From Leishmania donovani (lineage: Eukaryota; Euglenozoa; Kinetoplastea; Trypanosomatida; Trypanosomatidae): 64,000 nucleotides of DNA. Both the position numbers and the translations under genes were made by a program. The notes beneath the pieces were generated by a model. It had not been told where the DNA came from. It was given only the letters and a program-made list of their open reading frames with translations, and did not search any database. Positions 32,101 through 41,570 of this stretch are shown one piece after another (the stretch's first letter is position 1; the number at the start of each line of letters is the position of its first letter). The stretch is taken from contig NC_018257.1 of NCBI RefSeq assembly GCF_000227135.1, positions 329,105 through 393,104 of the forward strand, read 5' to 3'.

Positions 32101-33883
32101 GGGCCTGCGCTTGGCCTCCTCCTCGTACCAGACGAGCGATCGGACACGTTTGACGGGTTCGCTGCCGCAGAGCACGCCGTCACTGCCTGGGGCCAGTCGG
32201 CCGCTCGTGACGCTGATGGCAGGGCAACGGCGCCTTAGCCCAGTCAACGGCCGACATTTCACAGACCTTGCGCACCCCGCCTCCCTGCTTTCGCAGGCAG
32301 AACCAAACCTCTCTGGGTCTGAGGGCGTTGTGGGCATCGTTGGCGACAGTGCCCAGCTGGCAGACGATCGCAGCACCGCTGTCACGTTTCGCGGCAAGAC
32401 GAACACGATGGCTGTGCCCTCCGACAGCGGAAAGTACATTGCTTCGCCAGCCTTTGTGTCTTCCAAGCGGAGGCCCAGCGTGTTGTTCACCGATGCGCCG
32501 CCGCACATGCCCAGCTCGGGGTCACTGAGTGAGCCGAGAGGGGCAGCTGCTGGTGGCACTGAGGACGGGACTGCGGCAGCAAGTGGGAGTGTCCAGGAAG
32601 CGGGAGCGACTCAGGCGCATCGTGGAAGCCTTCCCTCATCTGCTCCCCCTCCTGCCGCCGTCAAGGCGGCTGACACTGACAGAGGCGATGACGACGCTGC
32701 TGTGGAGTCTCCTCTTGTACCGTCGCCGACGGTTGTGCTTCCCAGCTCGTCTGCAGCCGTGCCAGTGGAAACCAACGACTCTGCGAGGAAAGCACAGCCT
32801 CCCACCGGCAGAGCACCTTCGCCGCCACGACCGTCGTTGCTGTCGCCACCGTCGCTGCGTGTGCCCTTCTCACGAGATTCCTACTTGTCCTCAGCGAATC
32901 CTGTTACAATGAAGACGCCCGTTTCTGCTGCTGCGGCTGTTGTTCCAGTGACAAGCGCGGTCGGTACGTCGATCTCTGCTACCATGAGCGACAGCAGCTC
33001 CAGGCAAGCATCGCGCAGCGAGGGGGCCTACTCGATGCGGTCGCCATATCGCAGTCCGTCGTCACCGTTCACTGTACAGGGCTCACCGCATACCGACATG
33101 GTCGGTGCTGCGGTGGACAGCAACGATGCCAGCTGTTGCCCTCTTCCGCGACGACGCTTTCTCATCGCTGTGCCTAGGGCAGAGCTCTCTCCGATGGAGG
33201 GCTCCATCGTCGCCACAAGCGGCCGCAGTGCTCGTTCCCTCAACAGCATAAACTCCCTCCCTTTCAATTGCAGCACCACTGCGAACACCACGAGCGTCAC
33301 CGCACAGATCTTCAGCACTTCTCTGCCGGAGGGCATGACCCCAGAGCTGTGGGTGCTGGACGGCGTCGAGGAGGCCGCCATGTCCTCTTCAGTCTCGGAT
33401 GGCAGCGATGACGACGACGCCGATGACAACGAGGGCGACGCTTTCAAGGCAGATCTCATCCATGTCGAGGGCGGCGCTGAGCCGGCGTGCTTCGTCGCTG
33501 CGGCACAGGTTCTAGGGCGCGAAGCGGCTCCGCCGTTAATGTCGAAAGCGCTGCTGCTACTCCAGCGGATCGGACGTGGCTACCTGTGCCGCCGGCACCA
33601 GCACTTCCTGTTCATGGTGTCTATCTCGTGGACGGAGATTGCGCTGATGCGGCGGGTGGCGCTCGGCTTTCTGGCGCGACGGCGCACGGGCTTAGACTTC
33701 TTCGTGCACCGTGAGGCAAACCGTCAAATGGCGTACTGGGAGCTGCGCCATCGATCTGCCGTGCTGATGCAGAGCGTCGTGCGCGGCTTCAATGCACGCC
33801 AGCGGGTGAAGAGGCTGCAGAGGCGGGTGTGCACGCGCATTGAGCTACGCACCGCCCTCGAGCAGCAAAACACAGATGAGTGA
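26135..33883 (+). CDS. Very large low-complexity protein with IQ motifs
   Basis: The protein has about 2582 residues from ATG 26135. Most of it is Ser/Ala/Pro/Thr-rich and probably disordered. A better-ordered block lies at about 195-480, with hydrophobic runs such as AYWAPYDVYLALSAPLLRE and HVLLLFAEQLISGLPGFPVA. Five IQ-like segments are visible: VVQAVGRGYVARRDLRRL near 1456, LLQLQRIGRGCLIRRR near 1913, LLLLQRIGRGYLCRRH near 2472, MRRVALGFLARRR near 2504 and LMQSVVRGFNARQRVKRL near 2544. IQ motifs bind calmodulin or related EF-hand light chains, so a calmodulin-regulated scaffold, perhaps cytoskeletal or flagellar, is a fair inference. An in-frame ATG at 26048 would add 29 residues with a hydrophobic core (ILTILLVLVCVY). 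Its AT-rich codons are unlike the rest, so I prefer 26135, which directly follows CAG. Confidence 0.85.
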   Translation: MLGVPPLVGPSAGTADVQQLADIRATGDSCRDAVVSERTRGEQAFPRGHTHVGARGECQAALKFSAMTCSRDNDTAIKRALAHNTTAEPLTNARTASWTAHSAAQRESADVEARMKAITAAMTSSPLPLLTHVLTSVPSAIACVSSATPVTSAACASVGTDTAASRVPRTSPSSPPVASSDDATPWSMTLHTDATRGSAAEAYWAPYDVYLALSAPLLRERALQDFVATLCCPMTPSAEGQPQLVKIDSVFFFLLHGNAVAPLIASAPAVVAPVSTFQSPMQSSSSLHWSEHGSRNSKAELIAFPLFCVLGAKLCTVSRRTRSICSIHTPEAPIAARLATHPNQRGGYGSHSRHGSDRADLTYPAVQQDLAAKPCSGTEASLPRHDGGRDHVLLLFAEQLISGLPGFPVALLYTTSPTGAVVSAPPAEASAFWDSWHKTPRAVRRSVAYEHIWSVVTLPRLVAMLQRWGVAPAVAMRRLCVGLHCSSTSPLEPPGKPHPLHATMNIAHGQGEEATAAAAAVPDTAGALRRPQLPLAEPDSCLVESPPPIPTAAPAQPARASVVGPPQHIVDSSSSDGAAWESLSSDAGVVPHRGMSTPAMRGAEVAVRAPATPLERRGRVTAGEFGTCGVTTPRSQDELLSSGEKGDAGDPVHPYNALGAPGSVNTGPEDNRGLYGQAHLYYTSSSPPPPAASSVKTTAGSVLFVRSAVSGRPLTESSTPLFNTRRFRYPDVLHPPLRLRLHTSSFLERANGPVRVTRGAAMLPTPRCSGAPKRVTAVPTDARYSDSGALAHPYEVPASDTTRQSGNRHRRRHSGTGSRLIHQDDHRRGTNVRDAPAELVHASGDVEQLGDVRQVSARRSSVDGLTDRGRVSSHAAAPALTPTPPTRNGSGCCLGARQRTEHVNRYMQVLMSAAALRRASPSPTATDDFPQQQQNTAHRYSTGDHLAAAAGATPLCVASSSSGTGSNTKGSLNRSRESGDRGEAMPRRAPVPPPPLQQHQLHLHRSPHANILLCHQSSMSTQSSFTSSSLTGGAVSVALSDHAASVTAEHENKQLGDDGNTDRRAGAVAAPSTFAGDSKIPSMTTSSEGSLASVADAAGTLPTAQVSLHPEAASLWSVKNARTHNAARNGIEDSLSKRLTRSPLRSIFTGLRALLQLATPPSSMQARGFPHRDAKPAGPQLSPCSPEDRAVRPCVHAPPELSSPLLTYSSHPTLYAAADVAASPPPSDVLSPPGQHSLTLRASCERSASCLVTASSEENLSPPLRHNRGSVVNHFAVAGASARPWALPTSGFSAINGCTAKVRPLSANESDHGAECRLVSEPAISVDLQLHAAAREHAANAQAVTAPGAVRHDGATAVAASTAAPPVSPGCQPCAASLHLSRRLADALVDSTLHEGGGWPSFLPLSLLGPTLAVATQFPGDTGGFRAAVPTLANSESGLLSWWIDTAALLMNLLACVVQAVGRGYVARRDLRRLFRRPSSSPTERAAVSMTIAAAAPAVTRSPHHTLVTRDLSLSSSPTASASASPVPPIVHHHGVATLAATAAFSADHFPGSHRPSASTQMASSSRVLAMQPPQGCPPPPQTAFSTSLTFSINATVAEASTTPSDVHVSARDVSLVATTTPKSSLQRHNAASQTSPKSNKIPTFSSFATDATHSSPKNLSSFSGVRLKQPTRSLDTASQKKVPAPPLRHLFAMCGLQSSSTSEDSGTWAPAPSVEAAGDAAASSDEDDAAAAAANASACPSIDAATLLLAISKYTISTTPDVVPQGRSSDASRGHELPSPSTHGDNNAGGEPSGGAAAPACLVAGEPLGLLAQPSLLRLATSLKLQSSTEDADTTAFRESTAEWMGMMQQQLAVTPSCTVPFLDQAVAKGPPASTLGSSNSQGPISPDGARSSSCRLSSSADEYAAPMVAESLLQLQRIGRGCLIRRRCELSYRERQEKALDLLHKRACQHTPVLSTCATSMEEDGIADGFGGGSTAGGAAAALSGITGLRLASSSYQTSDRTRLTGSLPQSTPSLPGASRPLVTLMAGQRRLSPVNGRHFTDLAHPASLLSQAEPNLSGSEGVVGIVGDSAQLADDRSTAVTFRGKTNTMAVPSDSGKYIASPAFVSSKRRPSVLFTDAPPHMPSSGSLSEPRGAAAGGTEDGTAAASGSVQEAGATQAHRGSLPSSAPPPAAVKAADTDRGDDDAAVESPLVPSPTVVLPSSSAAVPVETNDSARKAQPPTGRAPSPPRPSLLSPPSLRVPFSRDSYLSSANPVTMKTPVSAAAAVVPVTSAVGTSISATMSDSSSRQASRSEGAYSMRSPYRSPSSPFTVQGSPHTDMVGAAVDSNDASCCPLPRRRFLIAVPRAELSPMEGSIVATSGRSARSLNSINSLPFNCSTTANTTSVTAQIFSTSLPEGMTPELWVLDGVEEAAMSSSVSDGSDDDDADDNEGDAFKADLIHVEGGAEPACFVAAAQVLGREAAPPLMSKALLLLQRIGRGYLCRRHQHFLFMVSISWTEIALMRRVALGFLARRRTGLDFFVHREANRQMAYWELRHRSAVLMQSVVRGFNARQRVKRLQRRVCTRIELRTALEQQNTDE

Positions 33884-36141
33884 GTGCCTTCAAACGAAAT
33901 GACAGCGAAAGGCGAAAGAGGGCGCGCTCCGGAGAAGCCCACGCTCCGTATCGAGGAGGGCGTGAGCGAACGCTGTGGCGAGCGCCATCTCAACGCCCAT
34001 GACCAAGGGGCGCCTTGGTCCCCCCTCCCCCCAAGAGGGTGGCGCTGATCGAGCGCGCAAGGATGCGGGCCGACTTTGTGCGCTTCGCTAATCTTTTTTT
34101 TTTTGCTATGTGTGTGTCTGTGCCATCGTATGCCCCTGACGATGCCGGCCACCTCAGTGCGTGGCATCAGGGGCCCGTGCCCCCACACCCTTTGCGGGGA
34201 AGCCGAAAGCCCTCAGCCTGGCCTCGGGCACGGCGGCGGACTCTCGATGTCGGCGGGCAGGCGCGCACTGGCGGTGTGCCGGAGAGACTTGCGGTCGAGA
34301 CGACGTTTGTCTCGGATTGCTGTGAATCGCGTCGACGATTCAGCAAAAAATATGCGTCCACCTACCGCCTCTCTGCGTTAGCTTCGTTGCGGTGATGCCG
34401 AGCGTCATCCTGGTCCTGGCCTGCGCTGTATGCAGTGACGTTGCAGTGGGCTGAGCGACACTCAGCGATGTTGGTTGGCCTGGTTCCTGGACGTGACCGT
34501 GATGCACCAGAGGCAGGCGAGCTGTGATTGTGTATGCGCCTACACTTGTTGACTTGTTTGTGGTAGAATGACACGTTAACAGCGCCGCCTCATTCCCCCT
34601 CCCCTACCCCCAAAACGAATTTGCCGTCAGACTCTCGAGGGACGAAGCTCATAAGCGCCCCCCCGCCCCCCTGTGTGCTGCAGGTAGTGAATGTGCCCGC
34701 TAACGTAGGCCGCCCGTGATCTCTCGGCTCTGTTGTCGTTGCGTAGTGCGCAAGCAGTCACCAGCGCGTTTGTATGAGCGTGCTGGATGAGATGCACACT
34801 ATCAAAACGTGGCGGAGCCAGTGGGATGGCACATGACCATCGACGCACACGCGTGTGCCTCTTGTAGATGTCTCGCGGTGCGCTGCTGCTGCTTTTCATT
34901 TGTAGAGAAACAAGACCGACTGCAGAAAACTCAAAGTTGGGGGATCGAAAAGAAAAAAAGTGTGGAGGCGGTGCGCAAGGGTGTACTCTGACAGCAGCGC
35001 GGGCGGCAGCAGCTGTCTCCACTCTGATACCTCATTGCTTCTCCTGCCATTCATTCATACTCGTGCGACTTACCACGCGGCGTGCTGCGAGCGGGGCGGG
35101 GATGCACAAGTGGAGGAGAGGGCGGCTTGCGCCAGTTCTCCGTCCCTGGCAATACATTCCAGCGTTCATGTCTCGGTATGTGATGCTCATACGCGCGCGC
35201 ACGCTCCTCTCCGCTCTCAGCCACCTCCTCTTCATCTTCCGTCTCTCCACGCCTCGCGACCTTTTCTTTACAACTCCCCCGCACCCATCTACCTTCTCCC
35301 TCAGTTTCTCACTGCTGCTGCTACTGCTGCTCTTACCATTGCCGCCACTCGCACGTTTCAGTGCATGTGTAGCCACCCTTTTCTTTGCTTTTCGAATTTT
35401 GCCCCCCCCCCCCGACGCCCGCTTCCGCTCCGCAACTGCGTCGGCCAGGCGGGACCAAAACGGTGACGAGTCAGATTGACGCGCGAGAGGAGAGCGAGGG
35501 CGGTCCAGCTTGGCGGCGCTATACGGCGCACACCCCGTACACGCGCCACACCGACATCTGCCCCTTGCTTTGCCGCCGACCTATACATACTCCCATTCAT
35601 TTCCTATACACACATACGTGCGCCGACACCCACATAAGGAAACAACCGCTCGCGCACGACGCATAGGTCATCGTGCACATCACTATCTTTTCACTACCGC
35701 TGCTGCCCTCGACCCCTTACCCTCCCGGCTGACAAGAGCACAGGGGTGGCGAAGCAGCGCCGAGAGAGAGGGAGGAGGCGGCCCAACGAGGCTGACGCTG
35801 TGGAGGGCGCCCTTTCACTGCAGCCTAGAGGACACTTCTCCCCGACTCACACGAGCACAACCCACATTTCGCTCTACAAGGGAACATGCAGCGAGCGGGC
35901 GCGAGGGCAGCGATCATATCAGCGGCACCGTAATCTCCTTCCTCCCTCGCTGACGGACCGAAAACCCCCTCCCTCGTCGTTCCCATTCCACCTCGCCATC
36001 CACCCCGGCGGCGTCTTCGCCCTCGCCCTCTTGGCCGCATCACCACCATCACGGGCACTGACAACAGCCGAGGCCAGGCAAAAGCGGGGGCTTATTTTCT
36101 CCCGTGCTCCGGGACGGCAGGAGCGCTTTGGCGCGGACTTC
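33884..36141 (+). other. Spacer between IQ and WW protein genes
   Basis: No gene is supported. It holds a possible degenerate SIDER element near 34.1-34.5 kb, a C-run at 35401-35413 and C/T-rich tracts leading to the WW gene. The frame of the WW protein is open back to about 35746 but has no ATG before 36142. Confidence 0.55.
34130..34520 (+). mobile_element. Possible degenerate SIDER-like remnant
   Basis: CTCAGTGCGTGGCATCAGGG and CTTTGCGGGGAAGCC resemble the 5' part of the elements at 42.7 and 59.4 kb (CTCAGTGCGTCGCATCGTC and ATTGCGGGGCGACGCC). Similarity fades after about 60 bases. It lies in a 3' UTR position, as for the clearer copies. Confidence 0.35.
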
Positions 36142-39100
36142 ATGTTGCCCGCAGCGGTGCTTCTCAAGGAGCAGTCCCCACACAGCTCCACGACGAACGG
36201 TTCCTCGCGGCACGCGCACAACAAGTCCTCGGCGGCGACCGCTCTGGCTACCGGCGCTACTAATGCCGTTTCAAGCGGGGTAACGAGAACTTCACCGCCA
36301 TTGCTGGTGAGCAGCTCCGGCACTGGCGGTGTCAGTGGTGGCTCTTCGCCGCACACTGGCTGCGTGCGTTGGTGCATGAATGTCGCCTTGCAGTCCTTCA
36401 CCGGCGAGCCCTGGGCGGTGATGCTGCAGCCGGCCGCCGAGGACGACTTTGTGCTCAACGGGTCATTTCACGGCAGCCCCGCCGACTCCTCCATCACCCC
36501 ACCTTCCTTGACCCTCCTCCACCCAGCCTGCACCACGACGAGCGCGGCCGCCAACAGCATCTGCCAGCAGTCTCTGCAGGGGAAGGGACCCTCTAACGGA
36601 ACGCCGCATGGGAGCGGCAGCAGTGGTAATTCTCCGGTGCACAGTCCCATGGGCACGCGCATGAGCTCCTCCATGCTGCGCAGTGGATTACAGCTGGTGG
36701 CGATCGACTATAGCAATCCTCAGCCGCAGTACCCCGGCGGCCCGGTGCTGGACGCTGCCGCCTTCAGCTACGATCCATTGAGCGAAGAGAGCGCCGCGCT
36801 GCATCAGTGCGTCTCGGCTGTGAACAGCCCGCCAGTGACGTACGGCGTTGACGATCTGCTGGGCCGCATTACCAATGTGGAGTTCATTGCCGCGGGGGGC
36901 AGTCCGGAGGAGGCTGCGGCCGGAGCGCCGATGCACTACAGACTGGCATCCTCCCTGGAGCCGATGTTGAATGCCACGCTGAACCCAGCCATCACCGCCG
37001 TTGTAGACCACTGCCTCAGCTCGATTGTGCTTGTGTACGGCGCAACGCAGGAGATGAAGCAAATGGGCCTGATTGGCACCCCGGAGGAGTGCGGGTTGCT
37101 GCCGCATGGCATTCGCACCCTAATGGAGCGCTTGCTCGACCGCAAGGAGCACCAGCTATCAAAGGCGGCGAGTTTAAACTGCACCGCAAAGCCGACCGGT
37201 GACCGGGCTGCGGCAGCGTCAGACAGCGTTGGCTCCGACGCCTCGCCGTCAGCCCCACCCCGTGCGGCGGGAAGCGTGTCGCCACCGTTCGGCGGCGGAG
37301 ACGACGCTGTCTCGGACAGCGACCACACCGAAGCCGTGCACAGTCGCTCGGCCACTTCGCACACGCACAGTTTCGTTTTCCCGTCTATCGGTTCCCGGCA
37401 CCACCGATTTGTGCGTATGGAGGCGACTTTCATCGCCTTCGACTCGACCAGCGTGGTGGACTTGCTGGACCTATCTAACAAGCACGCGGAGCTCGTGCTG
37501 AAGCTTGCGCCTCCGCCGACACCGTCTGCGTTCGAGGAGATGACATGCGATGTGAGCGCGGCAGCCAGTACGTCTCCCACGACGGACTCGTTCGTGCTCA
37601 ACGCGCAAGCGATGCCGGTTGAGAACGCGAACGACGCCCTCTCTGCGCTCGACATCGGCCTGGACAACCTCACACGGGCGTTGGAACTGCCCCTCTTGCA
37701 GTCAGAGTCGGGCTCGTCCTTGCTCTTTTCGCTCACGGCCTTTACCGACACGTGTCGGTGCGCGACGATGCACATGCTGTGCCTTGCCGAAGACCCGGCT
37801 GCGCAGGCCTGGCTGGTGTCGACTGTGCAGGCCCGCAGTCAGGCGATTCCGCTCGGTGAGGAGCAGAGCTGGGCGTCCATCCAGAATACGCCGATGCCGC
37901 CGCCACTGCACCACCACGCCGCCACGATGCTTGTGCCGGCGCTCTGCTTCGGCAATATGTTCACCTCCGTTCTCATATGTGTGTACAACTCCATCACAGC
38001 GCTTAGCCGGCTAAACCGTGACTTGACGTTAGCGGTGACAGGATATCGCATGCGCACCATCCCGCGCGTGACGCTGGCGAGCTCAAGGCGCGGGCTGAAG
38101 AAGCTGCCGCCGAGCTGGGAGGAGCACTTCACAAACGACGGCCGACGCTACTTTATCGACACCTCCACGCAGACAACCACTTGGAAGGACCCGCGCTTTA
38201 CCTATCCGCATTGCTCATCTCGCTCCGGCGGCTTGACAGGCAACAACCCAAGTGGAAGCGGCACTGGCGCCGACAGCGGCAGGTCGAGTCGCAGCGGCAG
38301 CCCTCACCACCGACCCAGTCGCATCAGCCTCGGCCCAGGCGACAAAGATTTCTTGATGAGCCGCCTTCAGCAGGAGATGCACGGCGGCAGCCCTAGTGCC
38401 ACGGGCAGCACCGGCACCACTCAGCAGCCCGCAGCGTGTGCGGGGAGGCTGCCCGCGCTAGGTGCCCCCGCTTCAGGCGCGGATTCCCTTGACATCGGCA
38501 TCATTGTCGTGGACACGATGTGTCGTCCACGCGTGCTGATCCACTCACGGAATCCGCAGTTTGCCTTGCAGTATGACGAGCAGGAGGAGGTGCTGCGTGC
38601 GAAGCGACGAGAGTTGGAGGAGGCGAGGGTGGAGCTGCAGCGGAAGGCGAAGGCGGCAGCTGTGCTAGGCGAGGCCGCGGGGGAGGCACAGGACGCCGGG
38701 CCGGCAAGCGTGCCGGATACGGCCAAGCCGCGGGAAGCCGTGCAACCCATTGTTGATCGGGCTGCGCCAACCCAGGCCGTGGACTTGGCCCACTCTTCTC
38801 CAACGCCAGCGAAGGGGGTGGTTGGGCTGGACGACGTTGACGACGAGGAGATATCAGCGTTATGCCACAGAAACTCGGTCAAAATCGAAGACTTCATGTT
38901 CGAGGACGATAGCGACGAGGGTGGCGAAGATGACGAGGCGAGCGACACCGAGCAGATTTCAACACCCGAGTCCGCCTTCAAGGCGGGTGGAGTCGCGATA
39001 TCACAAAGCTGCACAGCCTCCAGCGCCGAGGCGCGCTTCTACGCCAACGTGCTGCAGGAGCAGGCTGCCGGCGTCGGCGAGGTGAGTGCTTCGAGCACCG

Positions 39101-39651
39101 TGTCATCCACGGAGACCTCCGTGGCCGTATCACCGGTGATCAAGAGTGCTGCCGCGCCGGGAAGCAGCAGCAACATCGCAGCTGCTGCATCTGATGAGCA
39201 AAGTTCTAGCGTCATCAGCGATGCCCCGCACGGTGGCACCACGATGGCAGCGGCCCCGCCCGAGGTGCAGGACCTGGAGTCGCTGGTTGACGAGTTTACC
39301 GCCTTCTACAGAAGAGCGTTTGAGCTGCAACAGCGCGTTGCGGAGCTTGAGGCGGAGCTGAAGAGGCCGAAGTCGACTGCTCGTTCGTCGTCGCCGTTGT
39401 CGTTGCCAGTGGCAGCAGAAGCCTCGGACGCCGGTGTGCATGAGTTGGTGCATCAGATGCTCAAGGCGGTGGAGCTGTCGCCATCAGCTGAGGTGCGCGC
39501 TGCACTTACGCCGATGCTGACAAACGCCGCGTCCACCGCGCCGGCAACGGCCACAGCTTCGGTGGTGCTGCAGGCATTTCACGAAGCTCTGCGAATTGCA
39601 GCGCAGACCAACCGTGCGGGAGGAAGAGCGAACGCTGCTCCAAAACAATAA
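36142..39651 (+). CDS. WW-domain protein, kinetoplastid type
   Basis: The protein has 1169 residues. One WW domain sits at about 655-686: PPSWEEHFTNDGRRYFID, then TTTWKDPRF, with both signature tryptophans and the final Pro. WW domains bind proline-rich ligands such as PPxY. Before it lie two conserved-looking blocks, at about 73-330 (GCVRWCMNVALQSFTGEPW; VVDHCLSSIVLVYG) and about 420-650 (FVRMEATFIAFDSTSVVDL), separated by Ser/Ala-rich linkers. After it come a coiled coil near 807-850 (EEVLRAKRRELEEARVELQR), an acidic stretch near 917 (EDDSDEGGEDDEASD) and a second short coiled coil near 1047-1077 (ELQQRVAELEAELKR). The architecture suggests an adaptor. I recognise no catalytic domain. The start is the first ATG in the open frame; GTG 35746 was rejected. 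Confidence 0.85.
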   Translation: MLPAAVLLKEQSPHSSTTNGSSRHAHNKSSAATALATGATNAVSSGVTRTSPPLLVSSSGTGGVSGGSSPHTGCVRWCMNVALQSFTGEPWAVMLQPAAEDDFVLNGSFHGSPADSSITPPSLTLLHPACTTTSAAANSICQQSLQGKGPSNGTPHGSGSSGNSPVHSPMGTRMSSSMLRSGLQLVAIDYSNPQPQYPGGPVLDAAAFSYDPLSEESAALHQCVSAVNSPPVTYGVDDLLGRITNVEFIAAGGSPEEAAAGAPMHYRLASSLEPMLNATLNPAITAVVDHCLSSIVLVYGATQEMKQMGLIGTPEECGLLPHGIRTLMERLLDRKEHQLSKAASLNCTAKPTGDRAAAASDSVGSDASPSAPPRAAGSVSPPFGGGDDAVSDSDHTEAVHSRSATSHTHSFVFPSIGSRHHRFVRMEATFIAFDSTSVVDLLDLSNKHAELVLKLAPPPTPSAFEEMTCDVSAAASTSPTTDSFVLNAQAMPVENANDALSALDIGLDNLTRALELPLLQSESGSSLLFSLTAFTDTCRCATMHMLCLAEDPAAQAWLVSTVQARSQAIPLGEEQSWASIQNTPMPPPLHHHAATMLVPALCFGNMFTSVLICVYNSITALSRLNRDLTLAVTGYRMRTIPRVTLASSRRGLKKLPPSWEEHFTNDGRRYFIDTSTQTTTWKDPRFTYPHCSSRSGGLTGNNPSGSGTGADSGRSSRSGSPHHRPSRISLGPGDKDFLMSRLQQEMHGGSPSATGSTGTTQQPAACAGRLPALGAPASGADSLDIGIIVVDTMCRPRVLIHSRNPQFALQYDEQEEVLRAKRRELEEARVELQRKAKAAAVLGEAAGEAQDAGPASVPDTAKPREAVQPIVDRAAPTQAVDLAHSSPTPAKGVVGLDDVDDEEISALCHRNSVKIEDFMFEDDSDEGGEDDEASDTEQISTPESAFKAGGVAISQSCTASSAEARFYANVLQEQAAGVGEVSASSTVSSTETSVAVSPVIKSAAAPGSSSNIAAAASDEQSSSVISDAPHGGTTMAAAPPEVQDLESLVDEFTAFYRRAFELQQRVAELEAELKRPKSTARSSSPLSLPVAAEASDAGVHELVHQMLKAVELSPSAEVRAALTPMLTNAASTAPATATASVVLQAFHEALRIAAQTNRAGGRANAAPKQ

Positions 39652-41570
39652 AAAAAAGGTGGACCCAATCAGAGAAGCAGGCCGAGGAGCGTGTATGCGC
39701 ACTTTTATGTGTGCGCAAACATATATATGTGTATGTGTGTATATGCGTGTAAGGGTGCCGTGCTGTGTGTTGGCGTTTGAAGAAAAAGGAACGTGCGTGT
39801 GTGCTCGTGTGTGGCGAACCCCTCACCCACATCGCTGTCTCTCCAGTCTGCATCTCTTGCATTTCCATGATATATATATATATGTATTACCATGTTTGCA
39901 TTGTTTTTTCGTCTGATGAGTGGGCGGCGATTTTACGCTGTCTTTGCGGGACGCTTGATCGATGGTGTTATGCGTTTGTGTGCCTGTATACATATATATG
40001 TGTGTGTGTGTGACGTGCGGTGCCGTCATTCCCCTTCGGATTTGTGTGCTGACCTGCTTTGTTGCCATTCTGTTGTGTGCTCTCAATCAGTTCGTAGCTT
40101 GCACTTCATGTATCTTACTCTCTGGATCCTAACCCATATGTTTGGCGTACCGGTTCGTGCGGGGTGGTGGCGGTGGGGGGGGGCGGGGATCAGTTGACGG
40201 GTGTATCGCTGTGCGAGCGTGTGTGCGTGTGTGACCAGAGATGTAACCATCGATGCCTACGAACAGTTGAATGAGGAGAAATACAGGGCGCATGATCGAG
40301 GTGGAGAGAAGTCGCGCGGGTGCTGGCCGAGGTTCTGCCCGGCCACCGAAAAAGAGAAAAGAGTATTCATTTCCCCCGCCTTTTCCCCCTCGCTCATATG
40401 TGCATGGGCGCATAAATCAGTTATCCTTCTGCTTTCTAACACCCGCCCCGCTCCCCTGACTCACTGACACACACACACATACACAGACAGATACATTTTT
40501 TTTATTTTGTTTCTTCACCTTCATCAATAAACAAACAAGAAATTCGAGAAAACGCGATAAATTCCAAAACGCAAACCCTATTTCGTCAGGTACACGCTTA
40601 AAACTCAGGCCAACTTGCAAACTTTAACCCCCCTCCCCCCCAAATTGAATAACGACACAGAAATGGTGCGACCAAAACGTGAAAACAAAAAAGTGGCGGC
40701 GAACACTGCCGCTTCTGCAGGCAGGCCGTGGGTGCGGTCGTTGGCTCTTTCATTATCGATTTGTCTGTGTGCTGTGGAGAGAGAAACTGCTTGTAGGCCA
40801 GCTGTTAACGCCGACCTGTGAGCAAGCGAATCGGCACATCGATAAGCACCGCAAACCTCTTGTTTCGGTAGTTTTTCGTCGTGCTCTGGAGTTTACATCA
40901 CAGAGCAGATGCCCTTGCGCTGAAAGGGGGCTACAGTGCATTTTTCGAAGACAAGGGTGAGAGGGCAGCAAGCAACTGACGGCACAGTGCTCATCTTCTC
41001 TCTTGCCTTCAGGCTCCGTGGCTGACTGGCGACCATCGCAGCAGCAGCCATCCACGCTGGCATTGATTTCTACGGGCTCATCATCATCCTTTTGGGTTCC
41101 CTTCCTTTTTCTTTGGACTCCTCGCTCTCGTTTGGTGGTTGGGGCAGTATTATGACGCGGTAGCAATAGCGGATCCTCCTGTCTCCCCTTCCCCGCTCAC
41201 TCCTTCTCTCCTGTACACTCCGCACCACACAGGGCAACGCTCGGGCGTGCATGTTTGTCACTGCTCTTCCCTGTGCCTGGTGGTTGAAGAGGTGTGCGAG
41301 CGCATGAGCGGGTACGCGTGTGAGTGGGTATAGGTGTGTGTTCGCGCAGAGACTGACCTCTCGTAACTCGTACCCGAAAAGCCTTCCTCCTCCACCACAC
41401 CCCACCCGGTAACCCTACTTCCTTACAAGCTCCAAACTAAAATCGACAGTCCCGAGCTGCATTCCAAGGCGTACAAGCGCCGCGACGACAGCAGGGCTTG
41501 TTTACTCTCTCGGCTTCTCTGCTCTGCATTCCCCCTGTCTGTTCTTTCCACCCTTTCGTACTGGAAAAAC
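39652..41570 (+). other. Spacer with TA/TG microsatellites
   Basis: An A-run follows the WW gene stop at once. TG/TA repeats lie at 39718-39750, 39869-39885 and 39989-40013. An AT-rich stretch at 40490-40620 is unusual for this genome. No gene is supported. Confidence 0.55.

Noticed and set aside
35746..36141. N-terminal extension of the WW protein from GTG 35746
   Set aside because: There is no ATG in this stretch and non-ATG starts are not expected; composition is spacer-like.
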